Of a stretch of DNA of 64,000 bases, positions 50,783 to 58,841 are shown one piece after another. The notes below the pieces were generated by a model. The model saw only the letters and a list, made by a program, of their open reading frames with translations, was not told where the DNA came from and ran no database searches. Source of the stretch: Aureimonas endophytica (GTDB taxonomy: Bacteria > Pseudomonadota > Alphaproteobacteria > Rhizobiales > Rhizobiaceae); contig NZ_BMIQ01000010.1 in NCBI RefSeq assembly GCF_014642635.1, forward strand, positions 62,001 to 126,000. The letters are read 5' to 3'. The translations under genes and the position numbers were made by a program. The first letter of the stretch is position 1, and every line of letters begins with the position of its first letter.

Positions 50783-51246
50783 TCGACACTGACCGGGAAC
50801 TCGCCCCGCGTCAGGAGCGCGTCGTAACCCGCCTCGAACCGTCCAAGCCGGATCAGGCTGCGCGAGTAGCGGTAGCCGGCATGGAACAGGGCGAGGTTGC
50901 CCCAGGGCGCGTAGTAGCAGAGGTCGCCCGCCGCCTCGTTGCCGAAGGGGCCGCTGGCCTCCTCGCTCAAGTTGCGCGGCAGGCGGACGATCTTCTCGTT
51001 GGTCGAGTAATCCTCGATGGTGAGTTCCAGCGGCAGGAGCGTGACGAGGTCGCGGGCCGTCGGGTTGTCGGTGAGGACCGCGTCGAGGGATCGGTCGGCG
51101 AACGTGAAGCGGATTCGCATGTCGGTCGGCTCCTGGCTGGCGGGATCATGCCTACTCTGGGCGAAGGCCGGACGGGCGAGGACGGGAACGGCGAGAAGGG
51201 CGCCGAGAAGCGCTCGCCGGCGGATCGTCGTGCGTGCCGGCCTCAT
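50770..51246 (-). CDS. Exported cyclophilin-like fold protein
   Basis: 158 residues. A twin-arginine-like start (TTIRRRALLGALLAVPVLARPAFA) suggests Tat or Sec export. The rest, MRIRFTFADRSLDAVLTDNPTARDLVTLLP through GDLCYYAPWGNLALFH (cores ARDLVTLLPLELTIEDY and AAGDLCYYAPWGNLALF), matches the cyclophilin-like small-protein family often found with CMD, cupin and MFS genes. Its function is unknown; it should not be assumed to be a prolyl isomerase. Its ATG overlaps the stop of the MFS gene. Confidence 0.8.
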   Translation of the reverse strand: MRPARTTIRRRALLGALLAVPVLARPAFAQSRHDPASQEPTDMRIRFTFADRSLDAVLTDNPTARDLVTLLPLELTIEDYSTNEKIVRLPRNLSEEASGPFGNEAAGDLCYYAPWGNLALFHAGYRYSRSLIRLGRFEAGYDALLTRGEFPVSVERAG

Positions 51247-52448
51247 GGTTGGACGCTTCCAGCGCTGCGCCATGCCAGCGCGGCGAAGAACGCCGACAGG
51301 CAAAGCAGGGTCGCGGCGAGGCCGAAACTCGCCTGCCACCCGAGGGCGTCGAACAGGAACCCGCCCGAGGCCGCTCCGGCGGTGATGGCGAGCTGGATGA
51401 CGGCGACCTGCAAGCCGCCGCCGGCCTCGGCCTCGTCGGGCAGGGTGCGGGCGAGCCAGGTTCCCCATCCGACCGGAGCCGCCGTGCCGAAGAAGCCCCA
51501 GGCGACGAGCAGGAAAGCGGTCGGGACGGCATGGGCACCAACTGCCATCAAGGCTACGGCGACCGCGGCCATGGCAAGCGGGATCGCGATCAGGAGGCCG
51601 AACAGACGGGTCCTCAGCAGGCGCCCGATCGTCCAGGTCCCCGCGACGCCCGCCAGCCCCATGGCGAGAAGCATGGACGAGAGGGTCGCGATATCGAGGT
51701 GGGTGACACCCTCCAGGAACGGCCGCAGATAGGTGAACAGGGCGAACTGACCCGCGAACAGCATTAGGATTCCGGCCATGCCGAGGGTGACCGACGGCCG
51801 TGCCAGCAGGCCGAACACCGACGCCACGCCCGTCCCCGTGTTCCGGGCGGGAAGGGACGGCAGTCGCATCCACTGCCAGACGAAGGCGACGACCGCCAGC
51901 GGCACGACGAGGAAGAAGGCCCATCGCCAGCCGACCGAGGCTCCGAGGAAGCTGCCGAGCGGTGCCGAGACCGTGGCGGCGATGGCGTTGCCGGCGTTCA
52001 GGAACGCCAGACCCTGCGGCACGAGATCGCGTGGCAGGAGGCGCATGACGATCGCCGTCGACATCGACCAGAAGCCGCCGATGGCGATGCCGAGAAGGGC
52101 GCGCCCGCCCATCAGGACGGCCTGGTTCGGCGCAAGACACACCGTGAGCCCGGAGACGACGAGAAGAGCGGTGAAGCCGAGCACGACATGGCGGCGGTCG
52201 ACCCCGCGCGTCAGGCTGGCGGAGAACAGGCTCGCCAGGACGGCGAAGGCCCCGGACACGGAGATGGCCTGCCCCGCCTGACCTTCGGTGAGATGGAGAT
52301 CGGCGGCGATCGGCGACAGGAGGCTGACGGGCATGAACTCCGAGGCGATCAAGGTCGCCACGCAGAGCGAGAGGGCGAGGACAGCACTCCAGGCGCCCGG
52401 CGCCGCAGCGTCTCGATTGGGAACGGCGGATGCTGTGATGGTCGACAT
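51243..52448 (-). CDS. Major facilitator superfamily efflux protein, YdhP/AraJ-like
   Basis: 401 residues with about twelve hydrophobic segments. Family marks are ASEFMPVSLLSPIAADL in TM1, the loop TRGVDRRHVVLGFTALL and RALLGIAIGGFWSMS. This DHA1-type group exports sugars, purines or drugs by proton antiport. It heads the MFS/cyclophilin-like pair on the minus strand. The start ATG at 52448 (STITASAVP) is chosen over one 17 codons upstream. Confidence 0.87.
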   Translation of the reverse strand: MSTITASAVPNRDAAAPGAWSAVLALSLCVATLIASEFMPVSLLSPIAADLHLTEGQAGQAISVSGAFAVLASLFSASLTRGVDRRHVVLGFTALLVVSGLTVCLAPNQAVLMGGRALLGIAIGGFWSMSTAIVMRLLPRDLVPQGLAFLNAGNAIAATVSAPLGSFLGASVGWRWAFFLVVPLAVVAFVWQWMRLPSLPARNTGTGVASVFGLLARPSVTLGMAGILMLFAGQFALFTYLRPFLEGVTHLDIATLSSMLLAMGLAGVAGTWTIGRLLRTRLFGLLIAIPLAMAAVAVALMAVGAHAVPTAFLLVAWGFFGTAAPVGWGTWLARTLPDEAEAGGGLQVAVIQLAITAGAASGGFLFDALGWQASFGLAATLLCLSAFFAALAWRSAGSVQP

Positions 52449-52537
52449 GCGAATGGTCCGGAGATCCATGCGCCGTGTCGGGAACAAAGCTCCTGGCACG
52501 ACGCGTCTTCGTTGCGGGATGGGGCTCGGCCGTTGCG

Positions 52538-53590
52538 TCAGCTCAGGTTGCCGCGGAAGAACTCGGCGAGCTTGCCGAAGGGGATGAGGGCGGTCCGGTC
52601 GTAGAGGTCGACGTGGCCTGCGTTCGGCACGATCACCAGTTCCTTCGGCTCGGCGGCGAGCTGGTAGGCGTCCTCGCTGAACTCGATCGAGTGGGCGTTC
52701 TCGCCGGCGATGAAGAGAAGCGGGCGCGGCGAGATCGTCTCGATGGCGGCGAAGGGGTAGAAGTTCATGAAGGCGGTGTTCGAGGCGAGCGTCGGCTGGG
52801 TCGTCGGGATTTCCGGCTGGCCCGGCGGGGTGAACTCGCCCCGCGGCGTGCGGTAGAAGTCGTAGAACTCGCGCTGGATCGGATGGGTGTCGGCGGTCAG
52901 CTCCGTCGTCGTGCCGCCGGTATAGGCGATCGGCCCGCCGGTGAACTCGGCCATGCGCTGCTTGACAGCGCCCGCCATCATCTCGCGCCGCTGGTCGAGC
53001 GAGACGCCGTTGCGGAGGCCGTCGCGGCTCGCGGCGCCCATGTCGTACATCGAGACCGTCGCGATCGCCTTCATGCGCGGGTCGATCGATGCGGCGCTGA
53101 GCGCGAAGGAGCCGCTGCCGCAGATGCCGAGCACGCCGATCGCCTCGGCGTTCACCTCGGCGCGCGTCGACAGGAAGTCCGTCGCCGCGCTGAAGGCGTC
53201 GGCATAGAGTTCGGGCACCACGGCGTTGCGCGGCTGGCCCTCGCTCTCGCCCCAGAAAGGGAGGTCGAAGGAGAGGGTGACGAAGCCTTCTTCGGCGAGC
53301 TTCTGGGCGTAGAGGTTGGAACTCTGCTCCTTCACCGCGCCCATCGGGTGGCCGACGATGATCGCGGGTGCCGCGATGGACCTGTCGAGAGTCTTCGGCA
53401 CGAAGAGATTGCCGACGACCTGCATGCCGAGCTTGTTGCGGAACGACACCTTCTCAAGGGTCACGGCGTCGCTGCGGTAGAAGTTGTCGGCGCCGTTCGA
53501 CATGTCCTGCGCGAAGGCCTGGCGGTCGGGCAGGACCACCATCGGGGCGGAGGCGAGAAGGAGGGAAAGGGATAGGATCGTCGCGTGCAT
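52538..53590 (-). CDS. Exported alpha/beta hydrolase with cysteine-type nucleophile motif
   Basis: 350 residues. A signal peptide (HATILSLSLLLASAPMVVLP, then AFAQ) precedes a hydrolase fold of the dienelactone-hydrolase/YcjY kind: APAIIVGHPMGAVKEQ, LSFDLPFWGESEG and the elbow GVLGICGSGSFAL, in which the nucleophile position is Cys or the following Ser. The acid/His region is FIAGENAHSIEFSED and IVPNAGHVDLYD. The ATG at 53590 has a GGAG site 10 bp upstream. It is divergent from the second LysR, its likely regulator. Confidence 0.85.
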   Translation of the reverse strand: MHATILSLSLLLASAPMVVLPDRQAFAQDMSNGADNFYRSDAVTLEKVSFRNKLGMQVVGNLFVPKTLDRSIAAPAIIVGHPMGAVKEQSSNLYAQKLAEEGFVTLSFDLPFWGESEGQPRNAVVPELYADAFSAATDFLSTRAEVNAEAIGVLGICGSGSFALSAASIDPRMKAIATVSMYDMGAASRDGLRNGVSLDQRREMMAGAVKQRMAEFTGGPIAYTGGTTTELTADTHPIQREFYDFYRTPRGEFTPPGQPEIPTTQPTLASNTAFMNFYPFAAIETISPRPLLFIAGENAHSIEFSEDAYQLAAEPKELVIVPNAGHVDLYDRTALIPFGKLAEFFRGNLS

Positions 53591-53664
53591 GAGACAGGGC
53601 TCCATGGTGGCTTCCGAGGGGTGAGCCGCGCGTATCGCGACCCTGGCCCCAGGCTTCGAGGGTG

Positions 53665-53694
53665 AAGCTAGGCCCTGTCCGGCTGTCCGATTAG
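53665..53694 (-). promoter_or_regulatory. Shared two-part motif, putative LysR operator (copy 2)
   Basis: On the minus strand CTAATCG, 13 bp, GGCCTAGCTT, 77 bp before the hydrolase gene start and 39 bp before the divergent LysR gene. It is identical in both halves and in spacing to copy 1. Confidence 0.55.
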
Positions 53695-53733
53695 CCGCTA
53701 GATCTCGCTTGGTGTCATAGGCAGGGGTTATCA

Positions 53734-54627
53734 ATGAAGCGGGAGGACGTCGGCGACCTCATCGCCTTCCTGGCGGTCGCCCGGGCGGGGAGCTTCACGC
53801 GGGCCGCCAAGGCGATGGGCGTCTCGCAGCCCGCCCTCAGCCAGACCGTGCGCGAGCTGGAGGCGCGGCTCGGCCTCCGGCTTCTTAACCGCACGACCCG
53901 CAGCGTCTCGACCACGGAAGCGGGCGAGCGCCTCCTTCGGTCGGTCGCCAGCCACTTCGATGGGATCGAGGCCGGGCTCGCGGCGCTGACGGACCTTCGC
54001 GACAAGCCGGCGGGCACCGTGCGCATCACGGTCGGCGACACGCCGGCGGAAGGCATCATCCTGCCGGCGGTCGCCAAGCTCCTGCCGGACTACGCGGACC
54101 TGAAGGTCGAGGTGAGCGTCAACGCCGGCTTCGTCGACATCGTCGCCGAGCGCTTCGACGCGGGCGTGCGCCTCGGCGAGACGGTGGCGCAGGACATGGT
54201 GGCGGTGCGCATCTCGCCCGACCTGCGCATGGCGATCGTCGGCTCGCCCGGTTACTTCGCTAACTGCGCGCCACCCTCGACGCCGCACGATCTCGCCCGG
54301 CACAACTGCATCAATCTGCGCTACACGGTGACGAGCGGCTGGGCCGTCTGGGAGTTCGAGAAGGCGGGGCGATCCCTCAACGTGCGCGTTGAGGGGCAAC
54401 TCCTCGTCAACTCGAACGCGTTGGCACGGCTCGGCGCGCTCGAAGGACTTGGGCTCGCCTACCTTCCTGCCGACTACGTCGAGCCCTTCGTGGCGTCCGG
54501 CGAACTCGTCAGCGTCCTGCGGGATTGGTGCGACCCGTTCCCAGGCTACTACCTCTACTATCCCAGCCGCCGACAGCCCTCGGCCGCCTTCACGCTCGTC
54601 GTCGACGCGCTGCGATACCGCAGTTGA
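53734..54627 (+). CDS. LysR-family regulator (second of two paralogues)
   Basis: 297 residues. The helix-turn-helix is SFTRAAKAMGVSQPALSQTV. The sensor domain contains AGTVRITVGDTP, ERFDAGVRLGE, RHNCINLRYTV and WCDPFPGYYLYYPSRRQ, closely parallel to the LysR at 48375. The group is typically adjacent to oxidoreductase or hydrolase genes in proteobacteria. It probably controls the divergent hydrolase gene and, through the shared motif, perhaps the CMD-cupin genes as well. Confidence 0.9.
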   Translation: MKREDVGDLIAFLAVARAGSFTRAAKAMGVSQPALSQTVRELEARLGLRLLNRTTRSVSTTEAGERLLRSVASHFDGIEAGLAALTDLRDKPAGTVRITVGDTPAEGIILPAVAKLLPDYADLKVEVSVNAGFVDIVAERFDAGVRLGETVAQDMVAVRISPDLRMAIVGSPGYFANCAPPSTPHDLARHNCINLRYTVTSGWAVWEFEKAGRSLNVRVEGQLLVNSNALARLGALEGLGLAYLPADYVEPFVASGELVSVLRDWCDPFPGYYLYYPSRRQPSAAFTLVVDALRYRS

Positions 54628-54768
54628 ACCGGAATGTACCGAATATCCGGATTGGGTGGAAAGGCGACGGTCCGCTCACCGCTTGAAAAGCCATATAGCT
54701 GCCAATGCGGAAAATCGGGTGGCTCCCAACGATCACATCATGCTGCTCTTCTGGGAAAGGAGCTTCCG

Positions 54769-55242
54769 ATGCCAGCGATCAAGTATCAGCCTCTTCTCAC
54801 CGAACTCGTTCAATCCCTTCGTTCCGGTGGCTTGGATGCCTATGGGCGACAGCCAGAGCGGGTCTCGTCCGTAGGACAGGATAACCCTTGCCGGCATTGT
54901 CTGAACTTCATTCCGGAAGGAACCGGCATGCTCGTGCTCGCCCACCGTCCGTTTCCCGAGCCTCAGCCTTACGCCGAGACCGGTCCTATTTTTCTTTGCG
55001 AGGCGGCATGTGAACCGTGGAAGGGCCAAAACCTGCCGCCCATTCTCGGGTCGAGTTCTGACTACCTCCTGAAAGGCTACGGTCCGGACTTTCGGATACG
55101 CTACGGGACTGGCCGCATCGTGCCAACGGACCTCATTCCGATCTACGCCTTGGAGCTTTTCACTCGTGACGACATCAGCTTCGTCGATGTGCGGTCAGCA
55201 CGGAACAACTGCTTCCACGTCAGGATCGTTCGGGACGAGTAA
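54769..55242 (+). CDS. DUF1203-like protein
   Basis: 157 residues. CRHCLNFIPEGTGMLVLAHRPF followed by YAETGPIFLCEAACEPW (cores PCRHCLNFIPEGTGMLVLA and GPIFLCEAACEPW) has the cysteine pattern and PF-P-PYAETGPIF segment of DUF1203. Function is unknown. The ATG has an AAAGGAG site. Codon use and upstream sequence look less GC-rich than the core genes, suggesting recent acquisition. It stands alone between the LysR cluster and a row of gene fragments. Confidence 0.75.
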   Translation: MPAIKYQPLLTELVQSLRSGGLDAYGRQPERVSSVGQDNPCRHCLNFIPEGTGMLVLAHRPFPEPQPYAETGPIFLCEAACEPWKGQNLPPILGSSSDYLLKGYGPDFRIRYGTGRIVPTDLIPIYALELFTRDDISFVDVRSARNNCFHVRIVRDE

Positions 55243-55344
55243 GGAACGTCTGCTATTCGTCACGACCAGACAAATCGACGTTGATCTGAAAGGGGTCGAT
55301 ACTTTCCTCCAGAAGATGTCCAAGCCGCTCAGAGTTGACTGATC

Positions 55345-55672
55345 TAGCCAGCACTTGCGCCGAAACCACCACGCGGCCGAGACGATCATCATGCCGAGGG
55401 GCATGGGATAGCCGATGCGCCAGGACAGGTTCGGGATGGGCTCGAAGTTCATTCCATAGATCGTCCCGACCAGCGTCGGCGGCAGAAACAGAACGGCGGC
55501 GATCGGCAAGACCTTAATGATCGTATTCTGCTCGATGTTGACGAGCCCGAGCGTAGGGTGCTGAAGGTAGGCGATCTCGGCCTCCGTACGTGCCTCGTAC
55601 TCCGACAGCGAACCGATATCGCGCTCGACCGACTCGAGGCGCTGGAAAGCCGCGTCCTTGATCCAGGGTGCG
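55345..55672 (-). pseudogene. corA: C-terminal fragment of a CorA-type magnesium transporter gene
   Basis: The minus strand encodes WIKDAAFQRLESVERDIGS, then TLGLVNIEQNTIIKVL, VLFLPPTLVGTIYGMNF and YPMPLGMMIVSAAWWFRRK. The GMN motif and both terminal transmembrane helices of CorA/MIT transporters are recognisable. The large N-terminal cytoplasmic domain is absent and the usual stop after the basic end is shifted out of frame. There is no start codon or ribosome-binding site, so it is a relic. Confidence 0.85.
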
Positions 55673-55729
55673 CACGGTATAGTCGCTGAAATGCTCTAGT
55701 CGGCCGAACTTCCGTGACGTGAGCATCCG

Positions 55730-55883
55730 ATGTCTGATGCCGAGACCGCCTCGATCTATCAGAGCGACCTGCCCATCAGACGAAGCTCGAGCGCGCTCGG
55801 ACCGAACTCCTCGACCTGTCGGCCCGCAACCGCCTGCTCAACGTCCCCCGCATGTCGAAGGCGGCCAAGACCGTCGACGTGGC
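55730..55883 (+). pseudogene. N-terminal fragment of a DUF4011-type (helicase-like) protein gene
   Basis: ATG SDAETASIYQSDLPI is followed, after a one-base shift, by KLERARTELLDLSARNRLLN and VPRMSKAAKTVDV. The ELLDLSxRNRLLN motif is the mark of the DUF4011 region at the start of large helicase/nuclease-like proteins. Only about 50 residues are left before the sequence turns into the opposite-strand lysR fragment. The identification rests on this motif alone. Confidence 0.6.
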
Positions 55884-56435
55884 TGCTTCATGCGGGTACT
55901 GGTCGAGCAGGCGCGGAGCGGCGACGGGATAGACGATGTCGCCGAAGAGGAGTTCGGCGGTCTCCTGCTGCCAGGGCCCCGCCCCGTAGCGGACCCGGAG
56001 GTCGACCTCGTTACGCCGGAACTCGCGGCTGTCGTCGGATATGTAGTGATTGAGGCAGATGTCCGGGTGCCGGCGCCAGAAGTCGCCCATGCGCGGCATC
56101 AGCCAGAACTTGGCGAAGGCATGGGTGCAGGCGAGGGTGACTTGGCTCTGGCCCTGATCCGTGCGGATGGCGTCGACCGTCTCCGCGGCCTGCTTGAAGA
56201 GGTCCGACAGCACCGAATGCAGGGCGCTTCCCTCGGGTATCGGGACGAGGCCCGACGAGGTGCGCGCGAACAGCGTCACCCCGATCTCCTCCTCGAGCGC
56301 CTTGATCTGCCGGCTGACCGCGCCGGGCGTGACGTTGAGCTCGTCGGCGGCCCCCTTCAGGTTGGCGTGCCGCGCGGTCGCCTCGAAGGTGGCGAGCGCG
56401 TGGAGCGAGGGGAGCCGGTAGAAGCGTGACGTCAT
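55884..56435 (-). pseudogene. GcvA-like LysR regulator, C-terminally truncated
   Basis: The first 185 or so residues are a normal GcvA-type LysR: LPSLHALATFEATARHANLKGAADEL (core FEATARHANLKGAADELNVT), GAVSRQIKALEEEIGVTLF, CTHAFAKFWLMPRMGDFW and DLRVRYGAGPWQQE. After LLDQYPHE the frame enters the antisense of the DUF4011 fragment, so about 110 residues of the sensor domain are missing. DNA binding might survive but ligand sensing should not. It is the only regulator next to the catabolic operon. Confidence 0.8.
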
Positions 56436-56525
56436 GGCGGGCAGGTGCCGCTCTCGTTTCGATGCGAGGAGCCGGGAGCCTGGCGCATGGTCTCGTCGAA
56501 CGGGAAGCGATCCCTGGAAACCTCC

Positions 56526-57149
56526 TCAGTTCGCCTTGTCCATCCAGAGACACCAGAAGGCGAGGAGGGGCGCAGCGTCGGAGGCCATCGCGTGCCGGAT
56601 GTTCGGCTCGTTGTAGAGCGTGCCGCCGACGCCCGGCTCGAACCAACCGGACTTGCCGTGCTGGAAGCGGCCGGGCGACAGGACGAGGTAGACTTCTTCC
56701 GGTCCGTGGTTGTGGTCGGGATAGCGGACGTTCGGCGCCAGCAACGAGGCGCCGATGGCGAGGTCCCGCCGGTCCTCCAGCCCGCCTGCGCCGAGGATGG
56801 TGGCGTTGGCATGGCCGTCCGGCCAGTTGTCGCTGGAATGCGGCCCGCCGGACGCGCGCCGCGCCCAGCGAAGCCTGGGCTCGATCTCCCGGAAGGCTTC
56901 GGCGAGTTCCGCGAACGGACGCTCGGCCGATTGCGCGCCGGTGATGGCGGTCGATATGTGTTCGCAGACGGGCAGGCGCTGGGGCGCGGTCGTCCCCGCC
57001 GCATGGACCGTGTCGAGGGCACCGAAGATGCGGCCGAGCGCCGCGTCGCTTTCCGGGTCGGTCCGTGCCGCGTCGAAAGCCTCGCGCAGGCGGGTGACGA
57101 AGGCCTGCAACGCGGCGTCGCGGCGGGTCGGGGTGCTGGCCGCTTCCAT
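56526..57149 (-). CDS. DMSP-lyase-family cupin (DddL/DddQ-like)
   Basis: 207 residues. The C-terminal cupin has RYPDHNHGPEEVYLVLSPG with the His-x-His-x3-Glu-x-Tyr pattern and the later NEPNIRHAM with the third His, then PLLAFWCLW, as in the dimethylsulfoniopropionate lyase family. In DddQ the equivalent Tyr and metal ligands split DMSP into acrylate and dimethyl sulfide. The N-terminal 100 residues are helical. Many family members in non-marine bacteria are untested, so the substrate may be another betaine or amine. It is the last structural gene of the operon, 17 bp after the ProC-like gene, with a GGGAGGAA site. Confidence 0.7.
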   Translation of the reverse strand: MEAASTPTRRDAALQAFVTRLREAFDAARTDPESDAALGRIFGALDTVHAAGTTAPQRLPVCEHISTAITGAQSAERPFAELAEAFREIEPRLRWARRASGGPHSSDNWPDGHANATILGAGGLEDRRDLAIGASLLAPNVRYPDHNHGPEEVYLVLSPGRFQHGKSGWFEPGVGGTLYNEPNIRHAMASDAAPLLAFWCLWMDKAN

Positions 57150-57166
57150 GTCTTCCGTTCCTCCCG

Positions 57167-57964
57167 TCAGGCCTTGCTCATCGCGGCTGCCTTGGCGGAG
57201 GCCGCCGCGAGCCCCGCCGCCACCGCCTCGTCGAAGCCTCGCTCGCGCATGGCGAGGAGCGCCGCCGCCGTGGTGCCGCGGTAGTCGATCATCTCCTGAA
57301 CGATGCGTGCCGCATCGGCGCCGGGCCGGGCGAGAAGCTGGCTGGCGCCGGCGACGACCCCAGCCGCCGCGCGCTCGGCGAAGGCGCGCGGCAGGCCATG
57401 GGTGACGGCATGGGCGATCATCGCCTCGGCGAGGAGGGCGGGGAAGGCCGCGCCAGAGCCCGTCATGCCGACGCAGTAGTCGATATGGCTTTCTTCCGGC
57501 ACCTCGGACGCCTCGCCGCAAGCCTCGAAGAGCGCCTGCACGAGCGCCTTGTTCGACGCGCTGACCGGCGGGGTCGCGTACCAGGGCGTGAACGAGCGGC
57601 GAACAGCGGCCGCGGCGTTCGGGATGGTCCGCACGACCTCCGCGGCGCCGGTCCGCTCAGTGATCCGGGCGGCGGTGATGCCGGCCATGACGGAGACGAC
57701 GAGCTTGCCCGCAGCGTCGATCCGAACGTCCGCGAACTGCGCCGGGCCGACCGACAGGATCACGACGTCGGAGCGCTCGACCAGCTCGGCATTCAAGTTT
57801 GTCCGGTGGACGTCCGGAATGGCCGGGAAGGTCGAAAGGTCCGACCGGCCGGACAGGGTGAGGCGGGCGGGGTCGACCGCGCCCGAGTCGACGGCGGCGG
57901 AGGCGATCGCGCTTCCGAGCCAGCCGTTGCCGCCGATGATGCCGATCCGTTGCTCGATGGTCAT
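57167..57964 (-). CDS. ProC-like NAD(P)-dependent reductase (pyrroline-5-carboxylate reductase family)
   Basis: 265 residues. RIGIIGGNGWLGSAIASAAV is the N-terminal dinucleotide-binding motif, VVILSVGPAQFADV and VSVMAGITAARI follow the ProC pattern, VVRTIPNAAAAVRRSFT matches the conserved RxMPN region with Ile for Met, and the C-terminal dimer helix has CVGMTGSGAAFPALLAEAM. Its position in a catabolic operon suggests action on a cyclic imine or amino-acid-like intermediate rather than proline synthesis. An isolated ProC for biosynthesis is not excluded. Confidence 0.8.
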   Translation of the reverse strand: MTIEQRIGIIGGNGWLGSAIASAAVDSGAVDPARLTLSGRSDLSTFPAIPDVHRTNLNAELVERSDVVILSVGPAQFADVRIDAAGKLVVSVMAGITAARITERTGAAEVVRTIPNAAAAVRRSFTPWYATPPVSASNKALVQALFEACGEASEVPEESHIDYCVGMTGSGAAFPALLAEAMIAHAVTHGLPRAFAERAAAGVVAGASQLLARPGADAARIVQEMIDYRGTTAAALLAMRERGFDEAVAAGLAAASAKAAAMSKA

Positions 57965-57989
57965 GCGATGCGTTCCTGCATAGGGAATT

Positions 57990-58841
57990 TCAGGCGAGAC
58001 CGCGGCGCGGCGAGCGGTCGAGGGCGGCGCGCGACAGGCGGTCGAGGAGGAGGGCGACGGCGACGATCGAGAGGCCCGCCCGCAGTCCGATGCCGATCTC
58101 CATGCGGGTCAGGCCGCGCGTCACCTCGGCTCCGAGGCCCCCGGCTCCGACGAGCCCGGCGAGGACCACGATGGCGAGCGACAGGAGGATGCACTGGTTG
58201 AGGCCGACGAGGAGCGTGGGCTTGGCCAGCGGCAGCTCGATCTTCCAGAGGACGGTCGAGCGTGGCGCGCCGAGCGCGTCGCCGAGCTCCTGGAAGTTCT
58301 TCGGCACCTGCTTCAGCGCCAGCGTAGTGAGGCGCAGCATCGGCGGCACGCCGTAGACGACGGTCGCGATGAGGGCCGGCACGCGTCCGAGGCTGAAGAT
58401 CATCACGGCGGGAATCAGGTAGATCCAGGGCGGCACGGTCTGCATGACGTCGAGAACCGGACGGAAGGCGGCTTCGACCTTCGGTCGCCGGGCGGCGAAA
58501 ACGCCGAGCGGGAACGCGATGGCGACGGAGGCGGTAACGGCGACGAGCACCAGGGCGATGGTCTGGAGCGACGCCGCCCAGAGGTTCATCGCCCAGCAGA
58601 AGCCGAGCGTCGCGATGGCGAGCAGCGCGACACGCCAGTTGGCCAGAACGAACGCCATTGCGGCAACCACCCCGATCAGGCCCCAGGCCGGCAGCAGCGT
58701 CAGCACCCAGAGAACGGCGCCCAGCACGCCTTCGACCCCGGCCGAGATGACAGCGAAGAACCCATGGAAGTTGGTGTTGAGCCAGGAGAACACCGGGGCG
58801 ATGTAGGAGCCCGGCGAGAGGGTGAAGCCGATCCCGTTCAT
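57990..58841 (-). CDS. ABC transporter permease, ProW/OpuAB-like (second copy)
   Basis: 283 residues. A long N-terminal region with hydrophobic segments (GAVLWVLTLLPAWGLIGVV) leads to the permease domain TVPPWIYLIPAVMIFSLG, the ATPase-contact loop ELGDALGAPRSTVLWKIELPLAKP and GLVGAGGLGAEV. These are hallmarks of glycine betaine/proline-type permeases. Its ATG overlaps the stop of the other permease gene. It differs enough from that gene to form a heterodimeric pore. Confidence 0.9.
   Translation of the reverse strand: MNGIGFTLSPGSYIAPVFSWLNTNFHGFFAVISAGVEGVLGAVLWVLTLLPAWGLIGVVAAMAFVLANWRVALLAIATLGFCWAMNLWAASLQTIALVLVAVTASVAIAFPLGVFAARRPKVEAAFRPVLDVMQTVPPWIYLIPAVMIFSLGRVPALIATVVYGVPPMLRLTTLALKQVPKNFQELGDALGAPRSTVLWKIELPLAKPTLLVGLNQCILLSLAIVVLAGLVGAGGLGAEVTRGLTRMEIGIGLRAGLSIVAVALLLDRLSRAALDRSPRRGLA

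Noticed and set aside
55514-55726. Minus-strand open frame of 70 codons next to the corA fragment
   Set aside because: It is an out-of-frame reading of the corA remnant; the conserved residues are in the neighbouring frame.
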